64,000 bases of DNA from Parietaria judaica (lineage: Eukaryota; Streptophyta; Magnoliopsida; Rosales; Urticaceae). The stretch lies in the NCBI GenBank assembly GCA_954871525.1, contig OX940867.1, forward strand, positions 19,321,343 through 19,385,342. Reading direction: 5' to 3'. Below, in pieces: positions 31,527-43,549 of this stretch. The notes beneath the pieces are model-generated. The model was not told the DNA's origin. It searched no databases and saw only the letters and a list, made by a program, of their open reading frames with translations. Every line of letters begins with the position of its first letter. Positions within the stretch are counted from its first letter, which is position 1. The translations under genes were made by a program, and so were the position numbers.

Positions 31527-34500
31527 ATGGAGAAATCAGCCACCCCTTCTTCGCCGGAGCTTGCTGTCGCCGGAGAAGACCACCACCGTGACCGGCTCGG
31601 TGTGGCGAGTCCGGGGAGATCAGCGGCGGTCGTCGGCGAGGCGGTGGAGCTCGGGGAGGGGTGTTCGGCTCCGTGGGGGCCGAGCGAGCTCGAGCTCATC
31701 CATGGCGGCGTCGTGAGCTCCGTCGCCGGCGGTGATGGGTCGCCTGAGGATCGTGGCTCGAGGGCGACCAGATCTGGGCCGGTGGAGCACGCCGGCGGTG
31801 GTGGAGGAGCTCGGCCAAGCCCAAATTCGCGTGGGTTTGGCTCGCGAGTCTTTGGTGGCGGTCCGACCTCCATGACCCGAGTTGTGGGGGTCGTTGGCGA
31901 CGGTGACGGCAGGCGGAGCGACGGCGGGACTCGGGCGAGCGGGTCCGGGCCGGCGGCCGGCGTCGTCGAGGAAGGAGGAGCCCGATCCTCATCGGACGGA
32001 CGGGAATCGAGCTCCGGCGAGATCGGGTTCTTCGTGGCCCGATCTGTGGGTCTGGTAGCCGGAGGCGGAGGGCGGCGTCACGTTGGAGAGGCCCAGGAGA
32101 GCGGGTCTGCGCCGGAGTTGGGTGACGCCGGTGACGGGGGAGCTCGGCCGGGTTGTTCTCCTTCACCCGCATCGGCGGGTTCCTCGGCCGGCGAGAATCT
32201 GCCCCGTTTTATTGGCGGGGTTTCCGTGGTGGCGAGGGTGGCTCCGGCGAGTCCGGCCTTGCTCAGAATCTGCGGGGGAAGTTCGAGCCGGGATCGTCAA
32301 TATCCCAAGGTCCGTGGGGCCCGTGGTGGCCGGGGCCGGCCGGTGACCATATCGGTGACGTTAACGGCTGATGCCGGCGGCCGGTGGTATCTGGCTGATT
32401 TTTCGGGAACCCCAGAATTCCAACAGGTTTTCCGTACGATGCCTCGGTCGATATTCGGGTCGTAGAGGTCTTCGTTGGCTGAGGCGGGTCACCCTATGAT
32501 GGGTCTTGCACATAATTTTTCTGTTGTTTTGGGAGCGGGTCTGAGATCCCCCGTCGTAGATATAGAAAATATTAGGGCTGCCGAAGGTACTGCTTACGAA
32601 GTTCATGGCGTGGAAGGACCACGTTATGGTGCCGGCATTGCAGGCGGGTCATGCCCAAATTTTGATAGGATAGTTAGGAGGAGAGTCGGGACCTCCTCTG
32701 GTGAGGGTGGCCTTTACCGGTTGCGTTCTCCCGTACTTTTCCCGGACATTAATATTCCGAGCTCTGTCACTCCGGCGGAGCTTGAGGCCTTTTTTAGGGC
32801 CGAACGTCTTGTCTTGCCGGGGGTATGTGACCCGTCGGAGGGGGAACTCCCTGGATATCCTCGCAACGGGATGGTCGCGGTTCCTTTAGAGAGTCTTCGG
32901 CTAGGTTTTTCCTTGCCGATCCCTTCTCTGTTAGAGCGGCTTCTAGTGTCGTTGGACCTGCATCTGCTTCAGGTCCGTCCGGATACTTGGTGATTTACCG
33001 CCGGGATTTTCTCGATGTGGCGGGAAGGACGAGGCCGAGATGTCACTCCCACCCAGCTCCGGAGACTCCAGCCCATCATCGTTTCCCAAAGGGTCAACAA
33101 TTGGGTCTTTCCCCGACCCGTCTGGGGCTTTCGGGTCAGAGATCTGGGTCCGGTCCTAGATCCGGACTGGCATAGTCGGTGGGTTTGGGTCCCCAGTGCT
33201 TATCTGGGATCCGTTCCCCGAGGATTCGGGATCCCTCGGCTGTTCATGAGCACCGGCGTTGAGGATCGGGGCTTCGTCAGTTTTTTCTTGATGGGGTCTG
33301 CCATTCCTGGACGTTTCGCTTCTTTTTTAACGAGGGAAGCCTGGATTCGGTCGGGGTGGATGTCTCCCGGGACCGTGGTTGACCCAATGCCGGACCTTGA
33401 AGAGAGGTCTATCATTATACGTAGTTGTTTCTGCTTCTTTGCCTGCACTGATTATTTTGTCGTATTCCGTGGCTGACCTGTTGCTTTTTCTTTTGCAGAT
33501 ATGGATCGCAGTGACGAATGGCCGTGGGGTCTTCCGCCCTTTTCCTCAGACATGGGACCTTTTGACATACCCGCCTCCGGTTACGGGAGGACGGATTCCA
33601 TCCCCCCGCCTGGGGCGCCCCTTTTGCCGGGAGGGGCTTACGGTTATGGCGCGCCTTTTTGGGCGCACGAATCGGCATATGACCAGCCTCCGGTGGCTGG
33701 TCCGGCGGTTACGGGGTATTACCCCTCCACATCTTATGTCCAGACTCTGGCGCCTGAGCCGATGTACCCTGGTTACGCTCCCATGGACGGAGCCAGTTAG
33801 GCGGTACGTTTCATTGCTTTGCCGGGTCTTTCTTTTTCTACCTTCGCGAGGGCGCACACTTTTGATTTTTTTTTTGCATATGATACCTCCGTACAGCTAC
33901 TCGGTGAGCGGAGAGTCCAGCCGTGCTGGCGGGTCGTACGGGGAGACCATTCCCGTGGGCCGGATGGGGTGCTCCGGAGTGCAGGAGGCCGGGCGTCGGG
34001 CCGACTTCCCACAACCTGATAGTGTCGTAGCTTGGCAGATCATCCGGGAGTCTCATGAGGGGCATTTGGCTGCCTCTAGAGAGGCCTCTCGTTCTTCGGC
34101 CGATGCTGCCCATTATTCTGCCCAGCTCGGGGCTGCCTACGAGGCTTTAGCGATGATGGATGCGGAGATAGCGCATCTTCGAGGAGCGCACGCCATCGAG
34201 CTCGATTCCGCGAGGTGGGAGGGTTTCGTTAATGGTGTGGTGGACATGCTCCGGGAGAATCCACACATGTATCTCTACACCTCATTTCTTCTCAACCACC
34301 GGGTTCCGCCAGAAGTCTTGGCTGCCTTGGAGCCTTTTATTGCTCTCGTTCCTCCTCCGGGGCCGATCATGAAATTCCTGGTGAACGGGGTATCGTTCTC
34401 GGTGGGCGTTCATCCTCCGGGGGCTGGCAGTGTGGGAAGTGTGGCCGGCGGAGTTGGGGGTCATGTTCCCCCGGTCTCTCCTTTCATCGCGGCTGATTAT

Positions 34501-34743
34501 TATGTTCCTGGTCTTGATCATATTCCTCTGCCAATGCGGGGGCGGAGGACGCGGCCGCTGGTGATGATGAGGTGGACGGGGAGACCACGGACGACGATGA
34601 CGATTGCTCGTCGTGACATGCCGCTTTTTTCTTTTTTGAAACAATGGGGAGTTTATTTTTTCCCGTGTATAGAGCTTGTAGCTTCCAGTCTTGCCGCGTG
34701 TGGTACGAGTTTTGTAGCGCCTTTAGGTGCATCTCTTGTATAG
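31527..34743 (+). pseudogene. Opposite-strand ORF (aORF) of the Tat element, spliced, broken
   Basis: One + strand frame stays open from 31527 to 33476 except for TAG at 32463-32465 and TGA at 32991-32993. Its first 300 residues are Gly/Ser/Arg-rich. Residues encoded at about 32740-33400 carry PAELEAFFRAERLVLP, GMVAVPLESLRLGFSLPIP and SLLERLLVSLDLHLLQVRPD, which match the plant 'putative gypsy type transposon' domain (Pfam Transposase_28). An intron 33421-33498 (GT...TTTTGCAG) joins in phase to the frame 33499 to about 33795, rich in Tyr/Pro/Gly. A third segment (33897-34743, another frame) has a helical stretch (AAHYSAQLGAAYEALAMMDA) and an acceptor after a poly-T tract; its splice phase with segment two is unresolved. 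Function of aORFs is unknown. Confidence 0.65.
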
Positions 34744-34960
34744 ACGGACATGTTCCGCTTGTAGCGAGCCGCTGTGGTTCTTTAGGAGTAGCCACTTGTG
34801 ATGTAACCGTAATGTTGACCAACGAATGTCAAACTTTTACTTTCATCTTGTATGTTGGCTCTTTGCTCGTCTCTTATTTGATTGCTTCGGGATAAAATTT
34901 GTCTTCTGGCCATGTATCGAGCATTCCGAGCTTTTGGCCGATGCCCTGGTCTTATCACGT

Positions 34961-36958
34961 GTTGCGCGTCGTCAAGCGCTCGATTTTGGGCCGAGAACTA
35001 CTTTCGAGGCGTCTTTGTACACTTGGAGCCAGGTCACGCTGTATATAGTGCTATAAGTCTCAGATTTATGGCAAGTTGCGCGTCGTCAAGCGCTCGGTTT
35101 TGAGCCGAGGACTACTTGCGAGGCATCTTTGTAGATTTGGAGCCGGGTCGCGCTGTATATAGCCTTATAAGTTCTGGGCTTATGGCAAGTTGCGCATCGT
35201 CAAGCGCTCGATTTTGAGCCGAGGACTACTTGCGAGGCGTCTTTGTAGACTTGGAGCCGGGTCGCGCTGTATATAGCGCTACAAGTCCCGGACTTATGGC
35301 AAGTTACGCGTTGTCAAACGCTCGGTTTTGAGCCGAGGACTACTTGCGAGGCGTATTTGTAGACTTTGAGCCGGGTCGCGCTGTATATAGCGCTATAAGT
35401 CCCGGACTTATGGCAAGTTGCGCATCGTCAATCGCTCGGTTTTGAGCCGATGACTACTTGCGAGGCGTATTTGTAGACTTAGAGCCGGGTCGCGCTGTAT
35501 ATAGCGCTATAAGTCCCGGACTTATGGCAAGTTGCGCGTCGTCAAACGCTCGGTTTTGAGCCGAGGACTACTTGCGAGGCGTCTTTGTAGACTTGGAGCC
35601 GGGTCGCGCTGTATATAGCGCTACAAGTCCCGGACTTATGGCAAGTTGTGCGTCGTCAATCGCTCGGTTTTGAGCCGAGGACTACTTGCGAGGCGTATTT
35701 GTAGACTTAGAGCCGGGTCGCGCTGTATATAGCGCTATAAGTCCCAGACTTATGGCAAGTTGCGCGTCATCAAGCGCTCGGTTTTGAGCCGAGGATTACT
35801 TGCGAGGCGTCTTTGTAGACTTGGAGCCGGGTCGCGCTGTATATAGCGCTATAAGTCCCGGACTTATGGCAAGTTGCGCGTCGTCAAGCGCTCGGTTTTG
35901 AGACGAGGACTACTTGCGAGGCGTCTTTGTAGACTTGGAGCCGGGTCACGCTGTATATAGCGCTATAAGTCCCGGACTTATGGCAAGTTGCGCGTTGTCA
36001 AGCGTTCGGTTTTGAACCGAGGACTACTTGTGAGGCGTCTTTGTAGACTTGGAGCCGGGTCGCACTGTATATAGCGCTATAAGTCCCGGACTTATGGCAA
36101 GTTGCACGTCGTCAAGCGCTCGGTTTTGAGCCGAGGACTACTTGCGAGGCGTCTTTATAGACTTGGAGCCGGGTCGCGATGTATATAGCGCTATAAGTCC
36201 CGGACTTATGGCAAGTTGCGCGTCATCAAGCGCTCGGTTTTGAGCCGAGGACTACTTGCGAGGCATTTTTGTAGATTTGGAGCCGGGTCGCGCTGTATAT
36301 AGCCTTATAAGTTCTGGGCTTATGGCAAGTTGCGCGTCGTCAAGCGCTCGGTTTTGAGCCGAGGACTACTTGTGAGGCATCTTTGTAGACTTGGAGCCGG
36401 GTCGCGCTGTATATAGCGCTATAAGTCCTAGACTTATGGCAAGTTGCGCATCGTCAAGCGCTCAGTTTTGAGCCGAGGACAACTTGTGAGGCGTCTTTGT
36501 AGACTTGGAGCCGGGTCACACTGTATATAGCGCTATAAGTCTCGGACTTATGGCAAATTGCGCGTCGTCAAGCGCTCGGTTCTGAGCCGAGGAATACTTG
36601 CGAGGCGTCTTTGTAGACTTGGAGCCGGGTCGCGCTGTATATAACGCTATAAGTCCCGTGCTTATGGCAAGTTGCGCGTCGTCAAACTCTCGATTTTGAG
36701 CCGAGGACTACTTGCGAGGCGTCTTTGTAGACTTGGAGTCGGGTCGCGCTGTATATAGCGCTATAAGTCCAGGACTTATGGCAAGTTGCGCGTCGTCTAG
36801 CGCTCGGTTTTGATTCGAGGACTACTTGCGAGGCGTCTTTGTAGACTTGGAGCCGGGTCGCGCTATATATAGCGCTATAAGTCCTGGACTTATGGCAAGT
36901 TGCGCGTCGTCAAGCGCTCAGTTTTGAGCCGAGGACTACTTGCGAGGCGTCTTTGTAG
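34961..36958. repeat. Array of about 17.5 copies of a 114-bp tandem repeat
   Basis: The unit starts GTTGCGCGTCGTCAAGCGCT at 34961, 35075 and every 114 bp onward, to a partial copy ending at 36958. Each unit holds the 12-bp palindrome TATAGCGCTATA (in CTGTATATAGCGCTATAAG) and an inverted GAGCCGAGGACTACTTGCG/GGAGCCGGGTCGCG pair. Copies differ at only a few positions, so amplification or homogenisation is fairly recent. It lies between pol and the aORF, in what is the 3' untranslated part for gag-pol. Confidence 0.95.
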
Positions 36959-37028
36959 CCTGAGTTGGCGGGATCAAAATCCTGGCCTTTCTCGTTTTTT
37001 TTTTTTGTATTTTCCTTTCTTTTTTCTA

Positions 37029-37045
37029 TATCAACCCCCCAGTTT
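37029..37045 (-). other. Internal PPT-like tract
   Basis: Read on the - strand: GGAAACTGGGGGGTTGAT, almost the same as the true PPT at 31232-31245. Lies between the end of pol and the 114-bp array. Could act as an extra plus-strand primer or mark an ancestral LTR junction. Confidence 0.55.
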
Positions 37046-37297
37046 CCAAGTAAACTTGTAAAGGTTGCGAGGAAACTTTAAGAGGCATTTATTCGCGGAA
37101 AAAAGGAAGACTTTATATATATCATTTGGCGCTTCTTGTGGCGCTCTTGTTTTACATATGCCGGCTACCGAAGCTATTTCCGAGCCGGTGGTACATCATC
37201 TTGGGGTTTTCCTTCGGATTGGATTTTAGCTTCAGCTTCCGGTTGAATCTTAGCTTCAGCTATTTCCATGTTATTTTCACCCCTAGCCTTGTCGGGC

Positions 37298-40200
37298 TCA
37301 CTGGTGGTACTGCTTCAGGTGTTCGACGTTCCAGGGGTGGGGGATTTCGCAACCCCCCATTTCCTGTAGCCTGTATGTTCCGACTCAGATCACCTTGGAG
37401 ATGCGGTATGGGCCTTCCTATGTTGGCCCGAGGGTGGCGCCGAGGACTTGGGTGTTTTGCCCTATTTTTCTCAGGACCAGGCTTCCTTCCAAGAAACGTC
37501 TCGCCTTGACTTTAGAGTTGTAGTAGTGTTTTACAACTCGCTTCTGGGCGACCAGTCTTGTGTACGCTTCATTTCGCTTTTCTTCGAGAAGATCAAGCTC
37601 TTGTCGCAACACCTCGTCATTGCGTTCTTCGTCGAAGAACTCGACTCGCGGCGAGGGGACGCTTATCTCAGCGGGGATGATTGCCTCGACTCCGTAGGTT
37701 AGAGCGAACGGGGTTTCACCAGTGGCATTGCGCGTGGTAGTCCGATAGGCCCAAAGTACGGAGGGCAACTCTTCCGCCCATTTGCCCTTCTTTTCATCGA
37801 GTTTCCTTTTCAGGATGGTCTTGATGTCTTTGTTGACTGACTCTACTTTACCATTCGCCTGGGGGTAGACGGGTGACGAGAAAGTGTTGTTTATTCCGAG
37901 ATCTTGGCAGAAAGCTCGGAGGTCGACATTGTCGAACTGCTTCCCGTTGTCGGTTATCAGCGAGGCGGGGATCCCGTGTCGACAGATGATGTTGCCCCAT
38001 ATGAAGTTAGTCGTGTTTTTCTGTGTGATTTTCGCGATTGGTTCCGCCTCGACCCACTTGGTAAAGTAGTCGATGGCCACTATCGCGTACTCGACGCCTC
38101 CTGGGGCTTTCGGTAGTTTTCCGATCAGGTCGATTCCCCACTTGGCGAATGGTCGAGGGACCATTACCGGACACAAGGGGACTGCAGGTAGGTGAGGCAC
38201 CTTGGTGAACCGTTGGCATTTGTCACATCTTCGGGAGATCTCATTCACGTCCTTCCTAAGGGTCGGCCAGAAATAGCCTTCTTTGAGGGCTTTGAGGGCT
38301 AGAGATCGTTTGGCGTAGTGGTTGCCAAATATTCCTTCATAGATTTCTCGGAGGACGAGATCTGCATCGTCCCGGGGAAGACATTTGAGAAGGGGCTGCA
38401 TGAAACCGCGTTTGTAAAGACCGCCGTCATACATCACATATCTCGTAGCCTGGAGCTTAAGCTGTCGTGCTTTGTTTCGCTCAGCGGGGAGCACACCACG
38501 CTCTAAGTACTTGACGATAGGCGATATCCAGTTGTCTTCTTCTTCGCTGGTGATGGTGAGGATTTGGCTTTTCTTGATGGACGGGCACTCGAGGGCCTCG
38601 ACGGGAGCTTTGCCTAGTTCCTCGTTGTCAGCTCCTGATGCCATTTTGGCTAATGTGTCGGCCTCGAAGTTCTCAGCTCGAGGTATTTGAGTGATCTGAT
38701 ACCATGCCAAGAACTCCAAGCGATGCAGCGTTTCCGCGAGGTAGGCCGCCATGTTCTCTTCTTTAGCCTGGTACTTGCCTTCTACTTGTTTCACGATCAG
38801 TTGAAAGTCGCAGTAGATCTTCAGGTTTTTCGCTTCGAGTTTTCGAGCGATCTGAAGTCCGGCCAACAGTGCCTCGTACTATGCCTCGTTGTTTGTGGCG
38901 TTGAACCTGAATAGGATGGCGTAGCATAGTTTTCCATCTTCGGGGTTGGTAAGCAGGATACGTGCCCCTGAGCTGTTGGTGTTGGAGGCGCCGTCAACGT
39001 GGAGGCTCTAGATGGGACCGTCGGGGCTCGATTTTCATTTGGCTGTTTGGGGAAGCCTGTCGAGCTCCTCTTCGGTTTCGACCTCCGCATCATATGTGAA
39101 TTTGGCGATGAAGTCTGCTACCGCCTGTGCTTTGATGGCGATTCGAGGCTGGTATTCCACACCGTATTCCCCCAGTTCTTGTGACCAGATCATCATTCGT
39201 GCTGAGGTACCTTTGAGGAGTGCCTTTCGAACCGGATGCTCCGTTCTCACTACGATTTGGTGAGCTTGGAAGTATGGGCGGAGCTTCTTTGCGGTGGTGA
39301 TCAGTGCGAGCGCCAGCTTTTCGATCTGCGTGTAGCGGGTCTCGGCGTCGAGGAGAGCCTTGCTGACATAGTAAACCGGCATCTGCTTCTTTTCTTCTTC
39401 TTAAACCAAGACCGCGCTCACGGCCCTGGTTAAGATGGAGAGATAGAGGAACAGGGCCTCATCGTCTTTTGGTTTTGACAATAAAGGCGGCGACCCAAGG
39501 TAGGCTTGTAGTTCCTGGAATGCGGCTTCGCATTTCTCGTCCCGTGCGAAATTCTTTCCGCCTTTGAGGGCTTGGAAGAATGGTTGGCACCGGTCTGGCT
39601 TTTGACACGAATCGTCCCACGCGTTGATGCGCCCGTTGAGGCTTTGCACTTCCTTGATTCTTTGGGGGCTCTTCATTTCGATTAGAGCCTGGATTTTTTC
39701 GGGGTTTGCTTCGATTCCTCGTCGGTTGACGATGAATCCCAGGAACTTCCCAGACTCGACCCCGAACGCGCACTTGGTGGGGTTCAGTTTCATCTGGTAC
39801 CTTCGGAGAAGAGTGAAGGTTTCTCGAAGGTCCTTGACGTGGTCAGTTTCTTCAAGGCTTTTGACGATCATGTCGTTGATATAGACTTCCATTGTTTTCC
39901 CGATCAGCGGGGCGAACATCCGATTGACCAAGTGCTGGTACGTGGCTCCAACGTTTTTGAGCCCAAAGGGCATGACTTTGTAACAGTAGAGACCACGGTT
40001 AGTGATGAACGTGGTGTGTATCTGGTCGGGCTCGTGCATTTGGATTTGGTTGTATCCTGAATACGCGTCCATCATGATCATGAGCTGGTGGCCGGCGGTC
40101 GCGTCTACTAGTTGATCGATCCTCAGGAGAGGGAAACAATCCTTTGGACATGCCGTGTTGAGGTCGGAATAGTCTATGCAGATTCGCCATTTGCCGTTGG

Positions 40201-43030
40201 GCTTTTTCACCATCACGACGTTGGACACCCAATCCGGGTATGTGACTTCTCTGATGAAGTCCGCCGTGATGAGTTTGTTGACTTCGTCGTTGATGGCTTG
40301 ATACCTTTTGGGATTAAAGGCCCGCCGTCACTGTACTTTGGGTGCCCTTCCTTTCTCGATATTGAGTCTTTGGACGGCGACTTCGGGGTCGATGCCTGGC
40401 ATGTCGGCATGTGACCAAGCGAAAACTTCCTTGAACTCTCGCAGGAAGGCGGGCAGTTGCGTTTTGATCATGACGGGCAACTGGGTGCCGACTGAAACGG
40501 TCCTTTCTGGCTTTTCTTCATCTAGGGTGACCGCCGTCACCTCGGAAGAAGGTTCCATCGTGGGTTTGAGTCTCGCATCTCTTGGGTCGAGCTCGCCGAA
40601 CATCCGTGCCTTCTCAGAACCGGGGGTGAGATTTTCATTTAGTTGTTGGATCGTGTGGATGACCAACTCGCTCTTCCCGGTTTTCGTTCCTTGGGCGTAA
40701 CAGGTTCTGGATTCCCGTTGGCTTCCTCTTAGGATTCCGATCCCGTTCTTCGTGGGAAATTTTATGAGTAAGTGGAAGGTGGAGGCGATGGCCTGGAGTT
40801 TGTTGAGAGACGGCCTTCCCATGATGATGTTGTAAGACGATGGTTGGTCCATCACGAGATACCAGATCATTTTGGTGACCATGGCCTCGTCTTCGGATCT
40901 GAATGTTGTTGGGAGGTCGATGGCTCCTTTGGCAAAGACCGGCTTTCCGTTGATATCGTAGAGTGGGGTCTTGATGGGCGTCGGGACGAGTCCTCCCAGA
41001 TTCATGCGTTCTAGGGCGGTCTTGAAGATAACGTCAGCCGAGCTTCTATTGTCGACCAACAGTCGCCTGATTCGGTTGTTGGCGATCAGCGTCTCTATCA
41101 CGATGGCGTCGTTGTGTGGGTGTGAGATTCGCCGAGCCTCTTCTTCTGTGAAAGTGATGGCTTGGCTGGGAAGCACCGCCGTAGAACTGGTTAGGTTTGT
41201 GAGGTTGATCTGGTGTTCCTCGCCATCACTTTCCAGGGCTCGGGCGTATCTCTTTCGTTTGTTGTTGGAGTCCCCAGTTTCTGGTCCACCTAGGATAGTG
41301 GATACAATATGATACTAGTGAGCTTTGCCTTTGGTTCGCTCTTCATCTTGGCGTGGCTTGTGATCGTCTTAGGGTTGTTCACCTTCTCGAGGCAGAGGGT
41401 TGCTGGCTTTCCCGCTTCCCGCCACGAGTTTCTTGACAAATTCTTTTAACTGTCCGTCTTGGATGAGCTGCTCGATTTGTTTCCTTAGTTTCCAGCATTC
41501 TGATGTCAAGTGGCCGTGGTCCTGGTGATATTCGCAGTACCGATCTTTGTCTTGGTTGGCCTTCCTGGGCAGAGGCCGTGGAGGACCGAACTTCTCTTTG
41601 TGGAGGTTGAAAATCGTTGCCGGAGACACGGTCAGCGGGGTGTAGTTTGCGTCCTTGCGGAAACCCTCCGCTCGTTTAGGGCGCTGTTGTCGCCCTTCAG
41701 AGTTTGACTGCTGGCGTTGCCTCTTTCTTTGAGGCTCGTCATCATCCCTCCTTTGGTCGTTCCGGCTTTGCTCGTCTAGGCTGAGTTGGCTTCGACTGAC
41801 GAAGTATTCGTCGGCGGCGTTGTCTTCCGCTGCTCTAGCCATTAGTTCGGCCATGGAAGCAGGTCTCCTTTTGACAAGGGAGCGTGTGAATTCGCTCACA
41901 GGGAGGCCATCGATTACTGCGGTGATGGCGTCGTCGTCGGTATAGCTAACGACTTTATTTGCCTCCTCCGTGAATCTTTTCAAGTAAGCCTGGAGAGATT
42001 CGTCTTTACGCTGCTTGAGGGACCATAGGTACGACTTTCCTTTTCGCTGCGTGATCGAGCTAGCGAAGCGGGATATGAAGCATTCCGTCAGCTCTTCAAA
42101 GGATTCAATCAACCCTTTGGGGAGTCGTTGGTACCATTCGAAGGCCGGTCCGGCAAGGGTGAGGCAGAACGCCTGGCACATTATGGAGGGCGAGCATCTC
42201 TTCACCCGCATGGCAAACTGGTATTGCACCAGATGGTATGTGGGATCTGTCGTGCTGTCGTAGACGAGATTTAGTGGGAATCAGAGGTCTCCGCTGAGAT
42301 CTTCGTCGAGTTCTCTCAGCTCTCTCCTTAGAGCCTGGACCTCGTTTCTTAGTCCGTCGTTTGGCGGAGGTGTTGTCAGGCCAGGTGCCGGGGCCTTGTC
42401 GGCTCCTCTCGTCATGTGATACATGGCGGGGGGTGCAGAATTTCTAGACCGTTCTGATTCGGCACTGTCCGGATTTCCCTGAGGGCGAGGTTCTTCCTTT
42501 CGTCGTTCGAGGTGTCGTCGTAAGTCTTCTTCTTGACGGGAGTGACTTAGATGGTGACGGAGATCCTCCTGATTTTCCGAGCGTGCTCGGGCGGGCGCCT
42601 GCTGGCGACGATGGTTTCTCCGCGCCTTAACGCTTTCAGCGTTACTTTCGTCTCCTCCCAGACGTTCAAAGGCTGAACGTCGGGTCGACTGTGATTGGGC
42701 CGGCTCTTGAATGCATCGACGGGCCTGCTGAGTCGCACGTGGTCCTCGTTGTGTGAGTTCGAGGGCCTCTTCTGGGCTTTCCTCTTCGTTGATGGCTTCA
42801 AGGTTGGCGTCGTTGTTGCCGAGACGTTTGGACACAAGATCAGCCAGGCGGAAGACACTATCTTCCAGCCGAGTCAGCCGTTCTTTTTCTTCGTTGACAG
42901 CGGGCTCTTGTCGTGTGCTCGTCTCGGGCTGGTTGAGAGCCTGGGTTTGGTGTGCGTTCATCCGAGCCTGAGTGTTGAGAGCGATACTTCCCGCGGGGCA
43001 GGAAGACGTGCCTTCCATCGTATCTGACAT
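37298..43030 (-). pseudogene. gag-pol polyprotein of the Tat element, one frame, ten nonsense codons
   Basis: A single frame of 1910 codons from ATG at 43030 to TGA at 37298-37300, with no frameshift. Gag: QYQFAMRVKRC and WYQRLPKGLIESFEELTECF, plus a CEYHQDHGHLTSEC zinc knuckle. Protease near 41060: LLVDNRSSADVIF. Reverse transcriptase (about 40330-39480): IDYSDLN, MMDAYSGYNQI and VYINDMIVKS. RNase H (39380-39040), then a second, archaeal-type RNase H (LHVDGASN, YEALLAGLQIA). Integrase (38300-37450): HYAKRSL, CDKCQRF, GIDLIGKLP, LITDNGKQF and GKVESVNK. Internal stops (first base, - strand): 42283, 41371, 41317, 40330, 39403, 39037, 39010, 38881, 37420, 37387. Catalytic damage is also visible in protease, RT and integrase, so it cannot be active. 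Confidence 0.93.
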
Positions 43031-43034
43031 CGAA

Positions 43035-43490
43035 GTTTCGAGCGTCTTCGAGTGTCTTCAAGTGTGTTCGAATGTCTTCGAGTGTATTTGAACGCCTTCA
43101 AGTGTGTTCGAACGCCTTCGAGTTTCTTCGAACGCCTTCGAGTGTGTTCGAAAGCCTTCGAGTTTCTTCGAACGCCTTCGAGTGTGTTTGAATGCCTTTG
43201 AGTGTGTTCGAACGCCTTCGAGTTTCTTCGAATGCCTTTGAGTGTGTTCGAACGCCTTCGAGTGTGTTCGAACGCCTTCGAGTTTCTTCGAGTGCGTTCG
43301 AATGTACTCGAATATCTTCGAATGTGCCGGATGTCTTTGAACGGCTTCGAGTGTGTTCAAACGCCTTCGAGTGTGTTTGAATGCGTTCGAATGTACTCGA
43401 ATACCTATGAATGTGGCCGGATGTCTTTGAACGCCTTCGAGTGTGTTCGAATGCGTTCGAATGTACTCGAATACCTTCGAATGTGGTTGG
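43035..43490. repeat. Leader array of 20-nt repeats
   Basis: Alternating units TCGAACGCCTTCGAGTGTGT and TCGAACGCCTTCGAGTTTCT with variants run through the 5' untranslated leader, between the primer-binding site and gag. Each contains the near-palindrome TTCGAACG/CTTCGAG. Open frames here on both strands are repeat artefacts. Confidence 0.88.
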
Positions 43491-43528
43491 ATGTGCTGGT
43501 AGGGACTCGAGGTTTTAAACTCGTGGCC

Positions 43529-43546
43529 CCCCTCCTTCTAGCGCCA
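43529..43546 (-). other. Primer-binding site of the Tat element
   Basis: Read on the - strand, TGGCGCTAGAAGGAGGGG begins three bases inside the 5' LTR end. TGG pairs with a tRNA 3' CCA. The primer tRNA species is not certain from memory; it is not initiator Met. Confidence 0.75.
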
Positions 43547-43549
43547 AAA

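Noticed and set aside
33379..33890. 5' part of the long + strand frame 33379-34743
   Set aside because: This part runs through the intron and the second exon in a different frame from the domain-bearing one. Only the part after the acceptor near 33897 looks coding.
34961..36958. CRISPR-like regular array
   Set aside because: Units are contiguous 114-bp copies without unique spacers, inside a plant retrotransposon.
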